This document shows, in pieces, positions 20,414 to 30,793 of a stretch of DNA of 36,626 nt; position 1 is the first letter of the stretch; each line of letters opens with the position of its first letter. The DNA comes from Pelagophyceae sp. CCMP2097. Taxonomy: Eukaryota > Sar > Pelagophyceae. The stretch covers positions 8,055 through 44,680 of the forward strand of contig MU657306.1 in NCBI GenBank assembly GCA_026770575.1. Reading direction: 5' to 3'. A model generated the notes under the pieces. That model saw only the letters and a program-made list of their open reading frames with translations. It was not told the origin of the DNA and ran no database searches. The position numbers and the translations under genes are program-made.

Positions 20414-22970
20414 TTAGCCTTTGACGTGGAGCGTGAGCGCGTCGCCAACAACAGCGGAAGTGCCGTCGGGAAAGTCGACTTTCGACTTGCCAGCCTTGCC
20501 AAACGCGCCCGAAAGCGTGCCGACGTCGCCCGTCCGGTCGACGACGACGTTCGCGCCCGCGGAGGCGCGCTGGTCGTCCTCGGCGGAAAAGAGGCCTTCC
20601 GCGATGATCTGCGCGTATTTCGCCGAAGCGTCCGCGTCACCCTTGAGCCGCTCCACCGTGCCCCTTGGACTTTGGTCCGCGACGGCCGCGGGTTCGGCGA
20701 CCACCGCGTCGTTTGTTGCGGGTGCGTCTTCTGCTTCGTCTGCGTCTTCGTTTTGAGCGTATGAGGGGATGGCGACCATGTCTTCCTCGGAGATGACGCA
20801 GTCGTCGTCCTGGTGCATGGCCTTTGATGTGGAAAAAACGTACTTTTTAAAACAAAGAAAGAGTTTCGCGTTGGGCCGCGCCGCCGTCCCAGCCGGGAAC
20901 TGGACCTTGAACTTGCCCGACTTGCCAAACGCAGAGTGGAGAGTGCCGACTTCACCGGTAGCGGCCTGGATTTTCATTCCAACAAAATCATTCATGTTCG
21001 CCTCCTTCTTAAACAAGTCCTTCCCCATGACGTCGCGGCTTAGCCTCGCCCCAAACGCGTTCGGAACTGCCTCGCCTAAACGAGCGACGACGCCGCAGCG
21101 CTGCTTCAAACGAAAGAGTTTGATTTTTTCTGCCGCTTCGGGTTTCAAATGCTCCACCAACCTTCCGGAAAAGGCAATGCGGCACTGCGTCGACGCCTCG
21201 CTCGTCTCCAGAGTGGAACCAATAACTAAAGAGTCCAGCTGGCAGCGGACGCGTGCGCCGCCGACGAAGCGGAGCAAGCACCACTGAGGAGGCCTAATGC
21301 CATCTTATTCAGCCTTGGAATACTCGACGAAACGCCCTCTGGCTTGTCTTGCAAAGACCCCTCCTGCATCGCGGCCCCCGCAAAGGCCTTTAAAAAAGGC
21401 GACCCGCGTAAGCGACAGACGCGGGCGCCGGCTCCGCCTCCCGCTTCTCAAGCGGCTTCGACTCGTCGGCGCCGGCCAGCCCGGCCTGGAAGGCGTACTC
21501 CTGCTTCCAGTCGAAGATGCCGTCGTCGAGGCCTTTAAGTTTGAGCGCCGCCAGCTCCTTTGCGCCGAAGAATGAGCACGTAGCCACCTACATCGACGGC
21601 CTGCTGGAACCACCCGGCCACGCCCCAGGATCCATCCGTCCCTCTCTGTGCTGTACCCCGCGGCTTTGCAACAACCGGGTCGCTTACCACGGTGGCGTGT
21701 CCAACGGTAATGTGGAACTTGCGTTCCGTTTCGATTGCCCCGCGGAAGAAGCGGACCTTTGTCACCCGCGCCAGCGCGGCCGTGATGACCGGGACCGAAC
21801 CCGGCGCGGCGACGATGCCGCGCTCGATGACGCCCGCGTCCAGCTGAGCCAAGCACATTCCCGCGCCTCAAGCAAGGGTCCGGTGCTGTCGAAAAGGGGG
21901 TCCCACGATGCCCCTCGAGGCATAAAGGTGCTCCCACGGTGCCCCTCGAGGCCACTTTTGCGAAACGGTGCTTCTATTGTTCGGACGCCGGCATCTACGG
22001 TCGCCCGCCTGGATGGTTTTACAGGGTTTCCGGAACATTTGCATCGATTTCACCTTTTTCTCCAACCCCACCGCGGGCAGCTCGACCATTTCATTGACCG
22101 AACACTTTCCGCGCAAAACTGTCCCCGTGACGACGGTGCCTTGGCCGCGAATCGTGAAGCAATGGTCCACGCTGAAAAAGAAAGGCCCTTCGACGTCGCG
22201 CGCGGGCATGGCGGAGACGCGGCAGATCTCTGAGACGAGAGTGTCTAGACCGACGCTGTCGACCTTTTCGATGCGCTTGTCGCCTGTCTTGCCACCCACG
22301 GCCGCAACTTTTTCGCCGCCCACGGCCGCCGCGGTGCACACGATTGGCGCGTCGCGGAACTTGGAAGTCGAAAGCTGCAGCCGGATCCTACAAAACCGTA
22401 CGGCGGGCCACCTTCTTGAGCTAAGGCCAGGTCCCAAAACAACGCGCACCGTTTCTTCGTCTTCTCCAACTGCGCCTCGCGGTCGGCTTCCGGGATGGTG
22501 TCGATCTTGTTGAGGACGATTATTAAATTGTCGGTCGTAATCTCTCCGATGACAAGGCACTCTGCGGTTTGCGTCTGGATGCCCTTGACCGCATCAACGA
22601 TTAGGAGCATCATGTCCTACGAAGGCAGAATAAACCTCATCCTATACGATGCGCAGTCACTCCTCACGATGATCTGCGCGCCTCCGATGATTGTCCGGAT
22701 CAGCGAGGCGTGGCCCGGGCAGTCTACGAGCGTCAGCTGCAGCTTCTCTTCCTCATAGCGAGGCGCGCAGTGTTGAACGAGGTGGTCCGGCATGTCCACG
22801 GAAAACGCGGAGAAGCCGAGGTCGATTGTGATGCCTCGGGCTTGCGACTGCGGGTTCTTGTCGAGCGAGGCCGTCGAAAGAGTCGTCGACAAGGCCTTGA
22901 CGAGCGATGTTTTCCCAGAATCCACGTGGCCCATGATGCCCACGTTGATGTTCAGCGGCACCGGCGCCAT
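20414..22970 (-). CDS. EEFSEC: Selenocysteine-specific elongation factor EFSEC (eukaryotic SelB)
   Basis: GTPase that delivers selenocysteyl-tRNA(Sec) to ribosomes at recoded UGA codons with SECIS-binding factors. Exons 22970-22668, 22616-22450, 22387-21999, 21866-21688, 21587-21421, 21293-20414; 2,085 nt, 694 aa, all in phase. Domain I: GHVDSGKT (G1), RGITIDLGF (G2), VDCPGH (G3), NKID (G4), with IRTIIGGAQII, a hallmark of EFSEC. Domain II: SVDHCFTIRGQGTVVTGT. Domain III: KFHITVGHATV. Domain IV: LVIGS, CRIAFSG, DLFKKEANM and SAFGKSGKFKVQFP, ending in CFKKYVFSTSK. An extra 110 residues or so follow, including an acidic linker and a second copy of the hairpin (GTLSGAFGKAGKSKVDFP). The human protein is about 600 residues. 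Presence implies the organism makes selenoproteins. Confidence 0.95.
21899..21952. repeat. 31-bp tandem duplication in EFSEC intron 3
   Basis: TCCCACGATGCCCCTCGAGG at 21901 and TCCCACGGTGCCCCTCGAGG at 21932 differ by one base and lie 31 bp apart within the 132-nt intron 21998-21867. Confidence 0.85.
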
Positions 22971-23186
22971 GCTGCCGAACAAGCGGGGCGACCGACGGCA
23001 GACGCGCGCACACGCGACGCGACTCGGGGATCAACACTCGCCGACTTTTTGCGATAAAGAACGCGCTTTCGGGCCCGAGGTGCCTTCAGAGGCTCATTCA
23101 TAGGACATAATCAGTCCAAGAGCTGATGCCAGCTGCAGGTGACGATCATGGTTAAGTAACATAATGATGGCGGCGCGGTCGCGGGC
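22971..23186. other. Intergenic region with a decayed copy of the PRP17 3' end
   Basis: 216 bp between the PRP17 stop and the EFSEC start on the same strand; it must hold the EFSEC promoter. At about 23111-23150 the minus strand reads VTCSWHQLLD then stop, a worn, shortened copy of the true PRP17 ending VTCGWDGLIKLWD at 23187-23230. Confidence 0.6.
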
Positions 23187-25164
23187 TCAGTCCCAGAGCT
23201 TGATGAGCCCATCCCAGCCGCAGGTGACGAGCCAGCTGGGCTCGATGGGGTGCCAGACGGTACCGATGCACGGCCCGGCGTCGTGGGCGTGCATCTTGCG
23301 AAAGACGCGCGTGGACTTGAAGTCCCACGTAAACAGCCTGCCCTCGCCGTCGCCGGAAGCGAGGAAGCGGCCGTTTGGCGAGAAGCTCAAACCGCAGGCG
23401 AAGCCCGAAGAGAGGTGGCCCTTGAAGTTCTTCTTGCGCATTTGCTTCATGGCGCCCTTTGCCTGGTACGTGATGATCTGATTATCCATGCTCTGCCCGC
23501 ACCAAAACTGCCCGCTCGGGTGCAGCTCCACGACCGGCACGGAATTCAAGTGCGGCTCGGAGATGTACTTCATCGGGACGGGGATGTTGTGCTCCCAGAT
23601 GAAGATTTTTTTGTCATCTGAAGTGGAAACAAAACGCTTGTCGTCGTCGATGAACGTGATGCTATTCACAGGCTGAAGATGATGATTGTACTCTTGCACA
23701 TAATTTTCCGATGAGACGCGCAGGTCCCATTGGTAGATGCGGTTGTCCGACGCGCCCGCGAGCAGGATGTTTTCGTCTTGAGGGAAGAAGTCGACGCAGT
23801 AGCACATCTTTCGGTTCGGCGATAAAGTGTGCAGCACCGTGCCAGTCTCCGTGTCCCAGACGCGAGAGAAGCGGTCAAAGCCGCACGAGGCGAACCTCGA
23901 CCCGGGGGCCGTGCCCTGGCAAAAGGTGACGTCTCGAACGGCCTCGGAGTGGCCCTTGTAGGTTCTTTTGCACTCGCGCTCGTTGTACACGTCCCAGATC
24001 TTGATCGACCCGTCTAACGAGGCGCTGAGCAAAAGGTGGCCGAGCTTTGGAAAGAGGCGGATGGCCTGGACGCCCTTTGAGTGGCCCGTCCAGCGGTGCA
24101 CGCATTTCTTCGGAATGAAACAGTCGTGTTCGTCGTCCACGCGCCGGCGCAGCTCCGGCGCAGGCACCGTCCACGAGCGGCCCTGGTAGTCGCGCTCCTT
24201 GGCGCCGTGGAACGTGGATGTGGCCTCTGTCGCAACACTGTCGCGCGTCAACCTCGGCGGCAGCAGATGAGAGATCTTCCGCTCGTCGCGCCGGTCAAAG
24301 TCCTCGTTCTCATCGTAGCCCTTTGCGTTCTTGGCGCGCTCCGATAAAAGCGTAAGGGCAATTTCCGCCTTGCGCTCGGCCGTGAGAGGCACGTTCACGC
24401 CGTCGTCGTCGGCTGCGGCGATAGGAGCCCACACCGAATCCTCGTCCTCGTCGCCGACGTCCATGTCGCCAACGTCCAACGGGCCCGCGCGCGGCCGCTT
24501 CTTCTTGACTCGCTTGACTAACGCCGCGGAAGATGAAATAGAAGCGCCGCCGTTTGCGGCCGCGCGCCGCAGCGCTTCTTCGTCGCCGACAATCCTGCCG
24601 CCGCCGGCGGCGTCTTCCGCGTAGCCGTAAGATTGAAAGGTGTGGAATTGTTCATGAAAGCACCAATCGTCGATGTTCGCCCGGTCCACCGCGCCGCCCG
24701 CGTGCACGGACCCGCTCTCCAACGAAGCCTCGTGCAGGCCGCGCCGGAAGGGGTGCTCCGGGCCCTGCAAAGGCGCCAGCACCGCCGACGCAGGCAAGTT
24801 GGTGCGCATGACCATTTGCCCGTCGGCGCGCGCGAACTTTCGGATCCTACAAAGACGCGGTGAAAAAAGCGCGCGACAACGGCGCGCGCGGCGACTGCTT
24901 CGATGGCACGGGCCTCGGAAGGGGCCTGGCCTTTCCCGCGGGCCGGGCGGGCGCCCCCCATCAAACTCACTCGAGGCCGGCGCTCGACGGCCCGACGACG
25001 TTTGGGGCCGCGTTGACGGCGCGCGCGAGCGTCGTCGTCGGCGGCGGCATCAGCGGCGCCGCGCCGTCGTCGTCCGAGTCGCCGTAGTCCACCAGGCCGA
25101 GCATCGCCCCTGCGGACTTGGCCCTGCTCTTCGGTGCGGCAAGAATCGGCGATTGCACAAACAT
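23187..25164 (-). CDS. CDC40: Pre-mRNA splicing factor PRP17 / CDC40 (WD40 protein)
   Basis: Second-step splicing factor that joins the spliceosome before exon ligation. Exons 25164-24971 and 24846-23187 give 617 aa. Exon 1 has GLVDYGDSDDDG, the acidic N-terminal tag seen in this family. Exon 2 opens with VLAPLQGPEHPF and HEQFHTFQSYGYAEDA, both characteristic of PRP17, then a charged region with a KKKRPR basic patch, then CVHRWTGHSKGVQAIRLFPK and seven WD40 repeats: SIKIWD, FSRVWD, IYQWDL, IFIWEH, ITYQAK, LFTWDF, LIKLWD. Length matches the human protein (579) with a longer middle. The start codon sits 57 bp from that of DNAJC17 on the other strand. Confidence 0.95.
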
Positions 25165-25221
25165 CAGTGATACGCGGTTCGTTCGGCGCGGCGGTTCGCT
25201 TCTTCCGGCCGCCTCGGCGGC
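25165..25221. promoter_or_regulatory. 57-bp bidirectional promoter between two splicing-factor genes
   Basis: Only 57 bp separate the divergent start codons of PRP17 and DNAJC17. The sequence contains TGATACGCGGTTCGTTCGG and a GGCGGTTCGCTTCTTCCGG stretch. Two core promoters must share or overlap this space, or one lies in the other's first exon. Function inferred from geometry. Confidence 0.55.
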
Positions 25222-26622
25222 ATGGCGTCGCAGCAGGAGGCGGCGTACGCGGCGCTGGATGCGTCGGAGAAAGCAGCGTTCGCGCGGACCATCTACGCAG
25301 TTCTCGGGCTCGCCGCCGGATGCGGCGCCGACGCAATCAAAAAGGCATACAGAACGGCGTCACTCCTCTACCACCCGGACAAGCAAAAGGACCGCGCGCC
25401 GGACAAGTGCGATGCCGCGCCAGATTTTTTTGCCGCGAGAGAGGCCGCATTGAGAAGACGCCGCGGGAAGACGAAAAGGCAAAGCGCCTCGCAGGCTGGC
25501 GCTCGCCGAGTCCATGTTCATGAAGGTCAAGGAGGCCTACGAGCTCCTCCTCGATGACAAGCGCCGCGTGCGTCCTTTTCGGAGCGAGGAGCCCCCTACC
25601 TGCATTCGATGAGCCTTTACATAGTGTCTTTGCGCCTTTACATCGTCTTTTAGGAGGAGCTCGACGTCGCCGTCGCGTTTACTGAAAAGGCGCGCGTGGC
25701 GCACGCGCACCGCATGGCGACGATGGATCTTGGGCGGCGGAAATTCCGGGACAATCTCGAGCGTAACGAGGCCGCGGCGCGCGGCACCGGCGCGCCGCCG
25801 CCGAAGAAGGCGCGCGCGGCGGCGCCGCCGGGCGAGACGACAGAAGCGCGCGTGCGCCGCGAGAACCACGCGCGGACTTCTGACTTCGCCGAAAAATCGG
25901 CTTCGTCCGCGGCGGCCGCGGACGCCGCGGGCCGCGGCCGCGCAGACGACCTTGCTGCAGCGCGGCGGCGCGCAGGCCGCGACGAGCAGAGCGACCGCCT
26001 CCGAAGGTCGCTCAAGATCCGCTTCAAGAGCGGAGCGCATTTGACTGACGATGAGATGGCGGACGCGTTCCGCCCCTGCGGCCGCGTCGCCGAAGTCGCG
26101 CGCGCAGAGTCGGGCAAGGGCGCCACGCTCCTCTTCGACACCGCGGAAGAGGTCCGTGTCACCGCCCCCCGCACCGCGCCGAGCCCTCTTTCGCAGGCGT
26201 GCGCCGCAGCGATTGACGAAAGCGCGGCGGCGCTGTTCAAGGAGGTTCGCCTCGTCTCCGGCGACGCGTGGGAGCGCGTGCAGGCAGCGGTGACGCTGCG
26301 CGCGGCGGTGGACCGCGCAAGCGCGCCAAAGGCGGCGGCGCGCATGGGCGACGCGGGCCGCGCGCGGGAAAGAGCGGACATGGAGGCGCAGCTCCAGCGC
26401 GAAACCGGCGACGACGACGCACCGGACGCCGTGTCCGCGGGCCGGCAGCCAACGCTCGACGCTGCAAAACGCGGGCGCCTCCGGCTGGAAGTGGCCGCGT
26501 CGCTGCTATCGCACGTCCAAGCCGCCGTCGGTTCACACGCGCGTGCCTTTGCGGCGCACGAGACCGACGTCATCACGCGGCTCCTCGCCGCCGCGCAACA
26601 ACGACACCCGGTGCCAGCGTAA
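25222..26622 (+). CDS. DNAJC17/Cwf23-type J-domain protein with RRM, spliceosome-associated
   Basis: Exons 25222-25406, 25495-25567, 25654-26151, 26197-26622; 393 aa, in phase. The J domain spans roughly residues 24-90: IYAVLGLAAGC, KKAYRTASLLYHPDKQ with the essential HPD, then FMKVKEAYELLLDDKRR restored by splicing. A charged helical region follows (TMDLGRRKFRDNLERNE), then an RRM-like fold: SLKIRFKSGAHLTDDEMADAF...GATLLFDTAEEA. J domain, coiled coil and RRM in this order define DNAJC17 / Cwf23 / yeast Ntr-complex partners, which act in spliceosome assembly or Prp43-driven disassembly. The C-terminal 140 residues are Ala/Arg-rich and helical. An inferred Hsp70 partner is not in the window. 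Confidence 0.9.
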
Positions 26623-26815
26623 CATACGACTTTCCTGTGCACCCCGCGGGCGTCTGTGAGGGGTAAACACCGACAACACAGACGGAAGCGGACCACAATC
26701 ACGAGCGGGGGACGATGAAGAGGTTTTGTCACCGGGAGCGGCAGGGGCTCCCATGCCCGGTGAGTTCTCTCCCGGAAGGATGCACGCGTGTTGTTTTATG
26801 TGAGGGGTTGGAAAT

Positions 26816-28344
26816 CTAGACGAAGAGTCCTCCGTTGCCAAAGGGCCCGGCGCCTGACTTGAGGCGCATGCCCGTGATGAGGGCGAGTACGGCGAACTGG
26901 TATGCTCGGACGGCGTTCCTCCCTTTGAAGTTGACGAACACTCCAACGGCCGTCAATGCGACAAAGTCGAGATTGTTGGTCAATACCGGCGCCAGCTTGT
27001 ACCACGAGTAGAACGTGGCCATGTACGAAGACTGGTAGATGAAGAACGACGTGCGCGGGCCCATGTAGCCTCTGAACTTGAGCGTGTGGAGGAACATGCT
27101 GATGGTAGTAGCAAATACCGAAAAGATCAGCATGAGGTAGATGTGTCGGATCTCGCCGACTGAGAGCTTGTTGAGGTAGCGCAGGTAGTTGAGGAAGTAG
27201 CCGATATAATGTTTCGCAAAGATATAGAAAATCTTGGTCACCCAAGTCTGGACGTGGAAGAACCTTCTATTAGCCAGCGTCGTACTCTTCCGCGCGCCGT
27301 CGTCGCGAAGCGCGTCGCGGAAGTGCGTCCGGGGCGTGAAAGGCCGGATCGCGACGTAAGGGAGTGCGACGAATACCGCTTCGACGACGTTGCCCAATTT
27401 CGTCCCCGCCAGTAGAGCGTACGCGCCGGGGTGCATGTAGACCCACTGCCACAACAAAATGCCGGCAAAGTACTGGTTCTCCGCCACAAAGTTCCAGCTC
27501 AAAGCGCTTGCGTCGGAATAGTAGCCGGCGTTGGTCTGTTTCTTCGGCAAATAGTAAAAAGTCTTCGTCGCCACCATGGACTGTAAGAGCCCCGTCAGCG
27601 GCAGCGCGAAGATGACCACCGACGGCGCGAAGAGGCCCTAACACAAAAGCATCATTCGCAAGAAAGGCCCCGGACTAGGGATCCCGCGACCCGTCTAGGG
27701 ATTCAAGTGCCCTTCGCCGGGCCTTTAAGGGCCAAATTCGCAAACGGCCCCGGTCTCTGCGGCAGGCCGCGTCAAGCGTTCGGGGAAAACTTACGTCATA
27801 ATCCAAAAAATAAGCCACGAGAGCGTACACCCACTCCACCAGGATGAAAAGACCCAGGAGGCGGTGCGGCTGGTGCTTGCCTAAACAGAGGCGCCTTGGG
27901 CCCGGAAGTTAAAGCCCTGGCGCGGTAGGGGCCTCTTTTTCTGAAACAGAACCGCGGCACGTCCGGGGGGGTTCGGAAAAGAATCGCGCCCCCGGGGGAG
28001 AGGGTGTACGCACGTTGGAAGTAGATGGAGACCGGCGCCGAGAGGGCCGCGACGACCTGCGCGGGCCGGCGCGTAAGAGGCGGGGAAGGGTCGGTTCGGG
28101 CTGCGGGGGCGCGCACCGTGGTCACGGCAACGCAGCTTGCGAAGAGGCGGTGCTGGTGCGCTCTCCCGAGGAAGCCGGCGAGGGCGAGGAGGGCGACGGT
28201 CCAGCCGACGTCTGCGTACTTGATATCGCGGTATCGCCACTGTTTTTTACGAAGAGGGGGCGCCTCGGCCTGGACCTTCTTCAGCACCTCGGGCGCCGGC
28301 ACCGCCTCGGCGGCCTCGACCACCGAAGAAGGCGGCAGGCACAT
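26816..28344 (-). CDS. Multi-span membrane protein of unknown family
   Basis: Exons 28344-28117, 28056-28014, 27880-27795, 27637-26816; 1,179 nt, 392 aa, all junctions in phase (donors GTGCGC, GTGCGT, GTAAGT). After a 45-residue cytosol-like N-terminus (PPLRKKQWRYRDIKYADVG) there are about eight to nine hydrophobic helices, among them WTVALLALAGFLG, VVAALSAPVSIYF, LLGLFILVEWVYALVAYF and LMLIFSVFATTISMFLHTLKF. Aromatic-rich motifs between helices look conserved in style: KIFYIFAKHYIGYFLNYLRYL and RTSFFIYQSSYMATFYSWY. I have an impression of relatives in other stramenopiles, but no named family. No transporter signature or catalytic motif was recognised; channel, transporter or membrane-enzyme roles all remain open. 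Confidence 0.75.
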
Positions 28345-29235
28345 GGCGGAGGCGGAGGCGACGAAGGCGCGCTTCTCCGACCGTGGTAAACGTCGAGGCA
28401 GAAATCGTCCAAGGTTGTCGGTCAGCAGCGGGGGCCCTTCTCTGAAAGTCCGATTTTTGTAAAGTGCATCGCCCGGCCCCTCGAGAGAGTTCTTTTGAGC
28501 AAGTTCTTCTGGGACTCTTCTGGGACGCATTTGTTCCACCGAGGCAGGGTTCCCCTGAGGGTGCGCGAGCCGGCGCGGCGCTGGTAGCGCACAGACACGA
28601 CTCCTCGAACAGAGTTAAGGCATGACAGAGTGACTAGCCCTAGGGTTATGAGTGTTACTTAAGGAATATCGGAAAGGGCAGTACCCGCCGGGTTGGGTGT
28701 AGCCGAGAAAGGGGCATGTCCTGGCGGGTGGTGCGGCGAAGAGTGTATCGGCTTCGGATCTTGGCGATTGTCACGAAGTTAGAGACGGTCTTCTGTGTGC
28801 TAAACCACACGGCCCGCAAGGGTGGTGGTGAGGAGGGGTTTGTGGGGCACGTGGGCGGCCCTGCGGCTCCCGAAACGGATCCGTTGTACTTTGCCACCCG
28901 TTAGGGTTTTGTTCTTAGGCGATATTTACTTTAAACGATCAAACAGTCGGCGCGGAGGGCATGCGAAGCGCAGCGAGCAGAGAAACGGGAGAGCGCGAAG
29001 AGAAGCGGCGGGTGGTGACAGTCATCTAGCAGTGCCGGCCGTTAGGCCGCTGGACGTAAGGTCCCTGTCGGAAGACGTAGGCCTGCTGGCGCGCGGCGTA
29101 CTGGCGCCGAGCCTGTGCAGCAAAGAAGCAGCTCGACGGCGCGTGGCGCGGCTCGCCGACGGCGTCGAGTTGCGTGAGCAGATAGGAGGCGGTTTTAAGT
29201 TGGGTCCCGGACCTTCGAAGGACCCGGGACCGCGG
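28345..29235. other. Intergenic region, no supported gene
   Basis: Between the 5' end of the membrane-protein gene and the 3' end of sulfotransferase copy A. GC content falls toward 28620-28680 and 28900-28960. Frames open on both strands at 28655-28904 (62-80 codons) share the same DNA and show no family character. Nothing else seen. Confidence 0.5.
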
Positions 29236-30793
29236 GGAGACCGGGCCTGGAGTTCCCGACTGGCTTCGAATCGGCGGCCGGTCAGCAGCCGAAGCGGGCG
29301 TAGCGCGCGTCGAGGAGCGTGTGGACGAAATCGAGGAGGGCCACGTCCGGGTCTTCCGCCTCGCAGCTACGCGGCCCATTGGTGGTCGCCTTCGTAATCC
29401 TCTTGCTGCCGTACTCCTTGACGGCGTCCCGACCTCGCGTGGAGACGACGGTACGCATCGCGCCGACCAGACTCGCCCAGCGCGGGCCTCCCCCGGCGCT
29501 CATCTCAGATGCCCCCACGACTCTGGACTGCGGCGATCCGGGTATGCCAGCTCTTCGGCGCGGGTCGGGACTACTGCGGTGGAAGTCGTGGTGAATGGCG
29601 GGCGTGGGCCCGGGGAACATGGCGTCGAAGAGACAAATGGAGCGGTCGAAGTCCTCTGTAACCCCAACAAAACCAAAGCCTTCGATGGTGCGCTTCGCGC
29701 GGTCGACGTCCTCCTCCGAGAACGGCAGCTGCTCCGGGTCATAGCAGGGCCGGCCGAGGAGCATCCTGGTCTGACAGCCGAAGACGCCTGGCCAGCATGC
29801 AAACGTATCGAACGGGTCCGCGGCCAACTCCAACGCCGCCAGGACCTAGTGACGACGGCACTCCCACCATCCGTACCTGCGACGGTTCGTGACGCGGTCA
29901 AAGACGGTTTCGGTGAGGTTGTTGCAGGATTCGCCACTAAGTCCGCAGCCGGGAAGCGAGAGGTGCCCCGGCCGCTTAGATTTGAAAAAAGTCGACTTGA
30001 GGAAACTGAACGGGTCGCGCAGCATCGTGAAGCCGACACCATGATACGGAAAGTACGGCCCGTGCTCTGTCTTCCACTGCGACGCTTCCATCGTCTGGAG
30101 CAGCGCCGCACGCCCGCGCTCCTGCCGCACCTAGCGCGGCCCTGCGGCGTTCGTGGGGCGCCGCCGCCGTGGGAACCGCCGTTCGGAGCCTCTCCGATGC
30201 ACGAACGTACCTTGGCCATGCCCTGTGAGTACGCTTCAAAGTACGGTTTCCATTCGATAATGGCGGTGACGCCCGCCGGCACATTTCTGCGCCACCCCCG
30301 CACGGCGTCGTGCACGGCGCCGCCGCAGTACTCTGCCGGCGGGAACTCGGCCTGGAGAGCTTGCCCGAAGACTATGTTCACCTTTCTACGAAAAAGCTGC
30401 TCCCCGTTGTCCACCACAGCGCGCGGCAGCTTTGGGCAGAACTTGACGAAAAACGCGAAAAATAAAGCCGTGCCGCCGCTGTGCGGGATGTGCATGAACC
30501 TAACGCGACGCGTCAGCGGCCGCGGAGGCGCGGCGCAGAGACGAGGAGAGGCCTCGCGGGACGACGCACGTCTTCTGGCGGCCCGCGGCCGCTGCGGCCG
30601 CTGCGGCCGCGCCGGGCGCCACGGCCATGCCTGGCGCCGCGGGTGCCGCTCCGGGCTCCGCTGCCGCTCCGGACGCGGTGGCCGCTCCGGGCTCCAATCG
30701 CGCGGCCGCCGCCGCCGCGGGCGCGGGCGCCGCCGCGCCTCGGGCGCACGCCCAGGCGGACACCGCGGCGAGGCGCAGCGCGCGGCGCATGGC
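29236..30793 (-). repeat. Segmental duplication, copy A
   Basis: About 1.55 kb of near-identity to 34570-36174, same orientation, offset about 5.35 kb, including introns. Homology starts at GGGAGACCGGGCC just past the stop codon and ends within a few bases of the start codon (GCGCGGCGCATGGC); upstream sequences are unrelated. Confidence 0.85.
29282..30790 (-). CDS. Secretory-pathway sulfotransferase, copy A
   Basis: Transfers sulfate from PAPS to a glycan or protein in the Golgi, by family. Exons 30790-30570, 30499-30211, 30130-29894, 29845-29282; 436 aa, in phase. The N-terminus MRRALRLAAVSAWACARGAA is a signal peptide or type II anchor, followed by an Ala/Pro/Gly-rich stem. The catalytic domain starts at the splice junction: TFMHIPHSGGTAL, the 5'-phosphosulfate loop (HIPKTGGT in relatives), then FTMLRDPFSFLKSTFF, the 3'-phosphate motif, and FGFVGVTEDFDRSICLF, typical of the Sulfotransfer_2-like group. 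About 70 residues after that are less typical (HRSSPDPRRRAG...) before VALLDFVHTLLDARYARFGC. The exon 3 end is chosen by phase and by comparison with copy B. Substrate unknown; an alga's sulfated polysaccharides are plausible. Confidence 0.85.
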
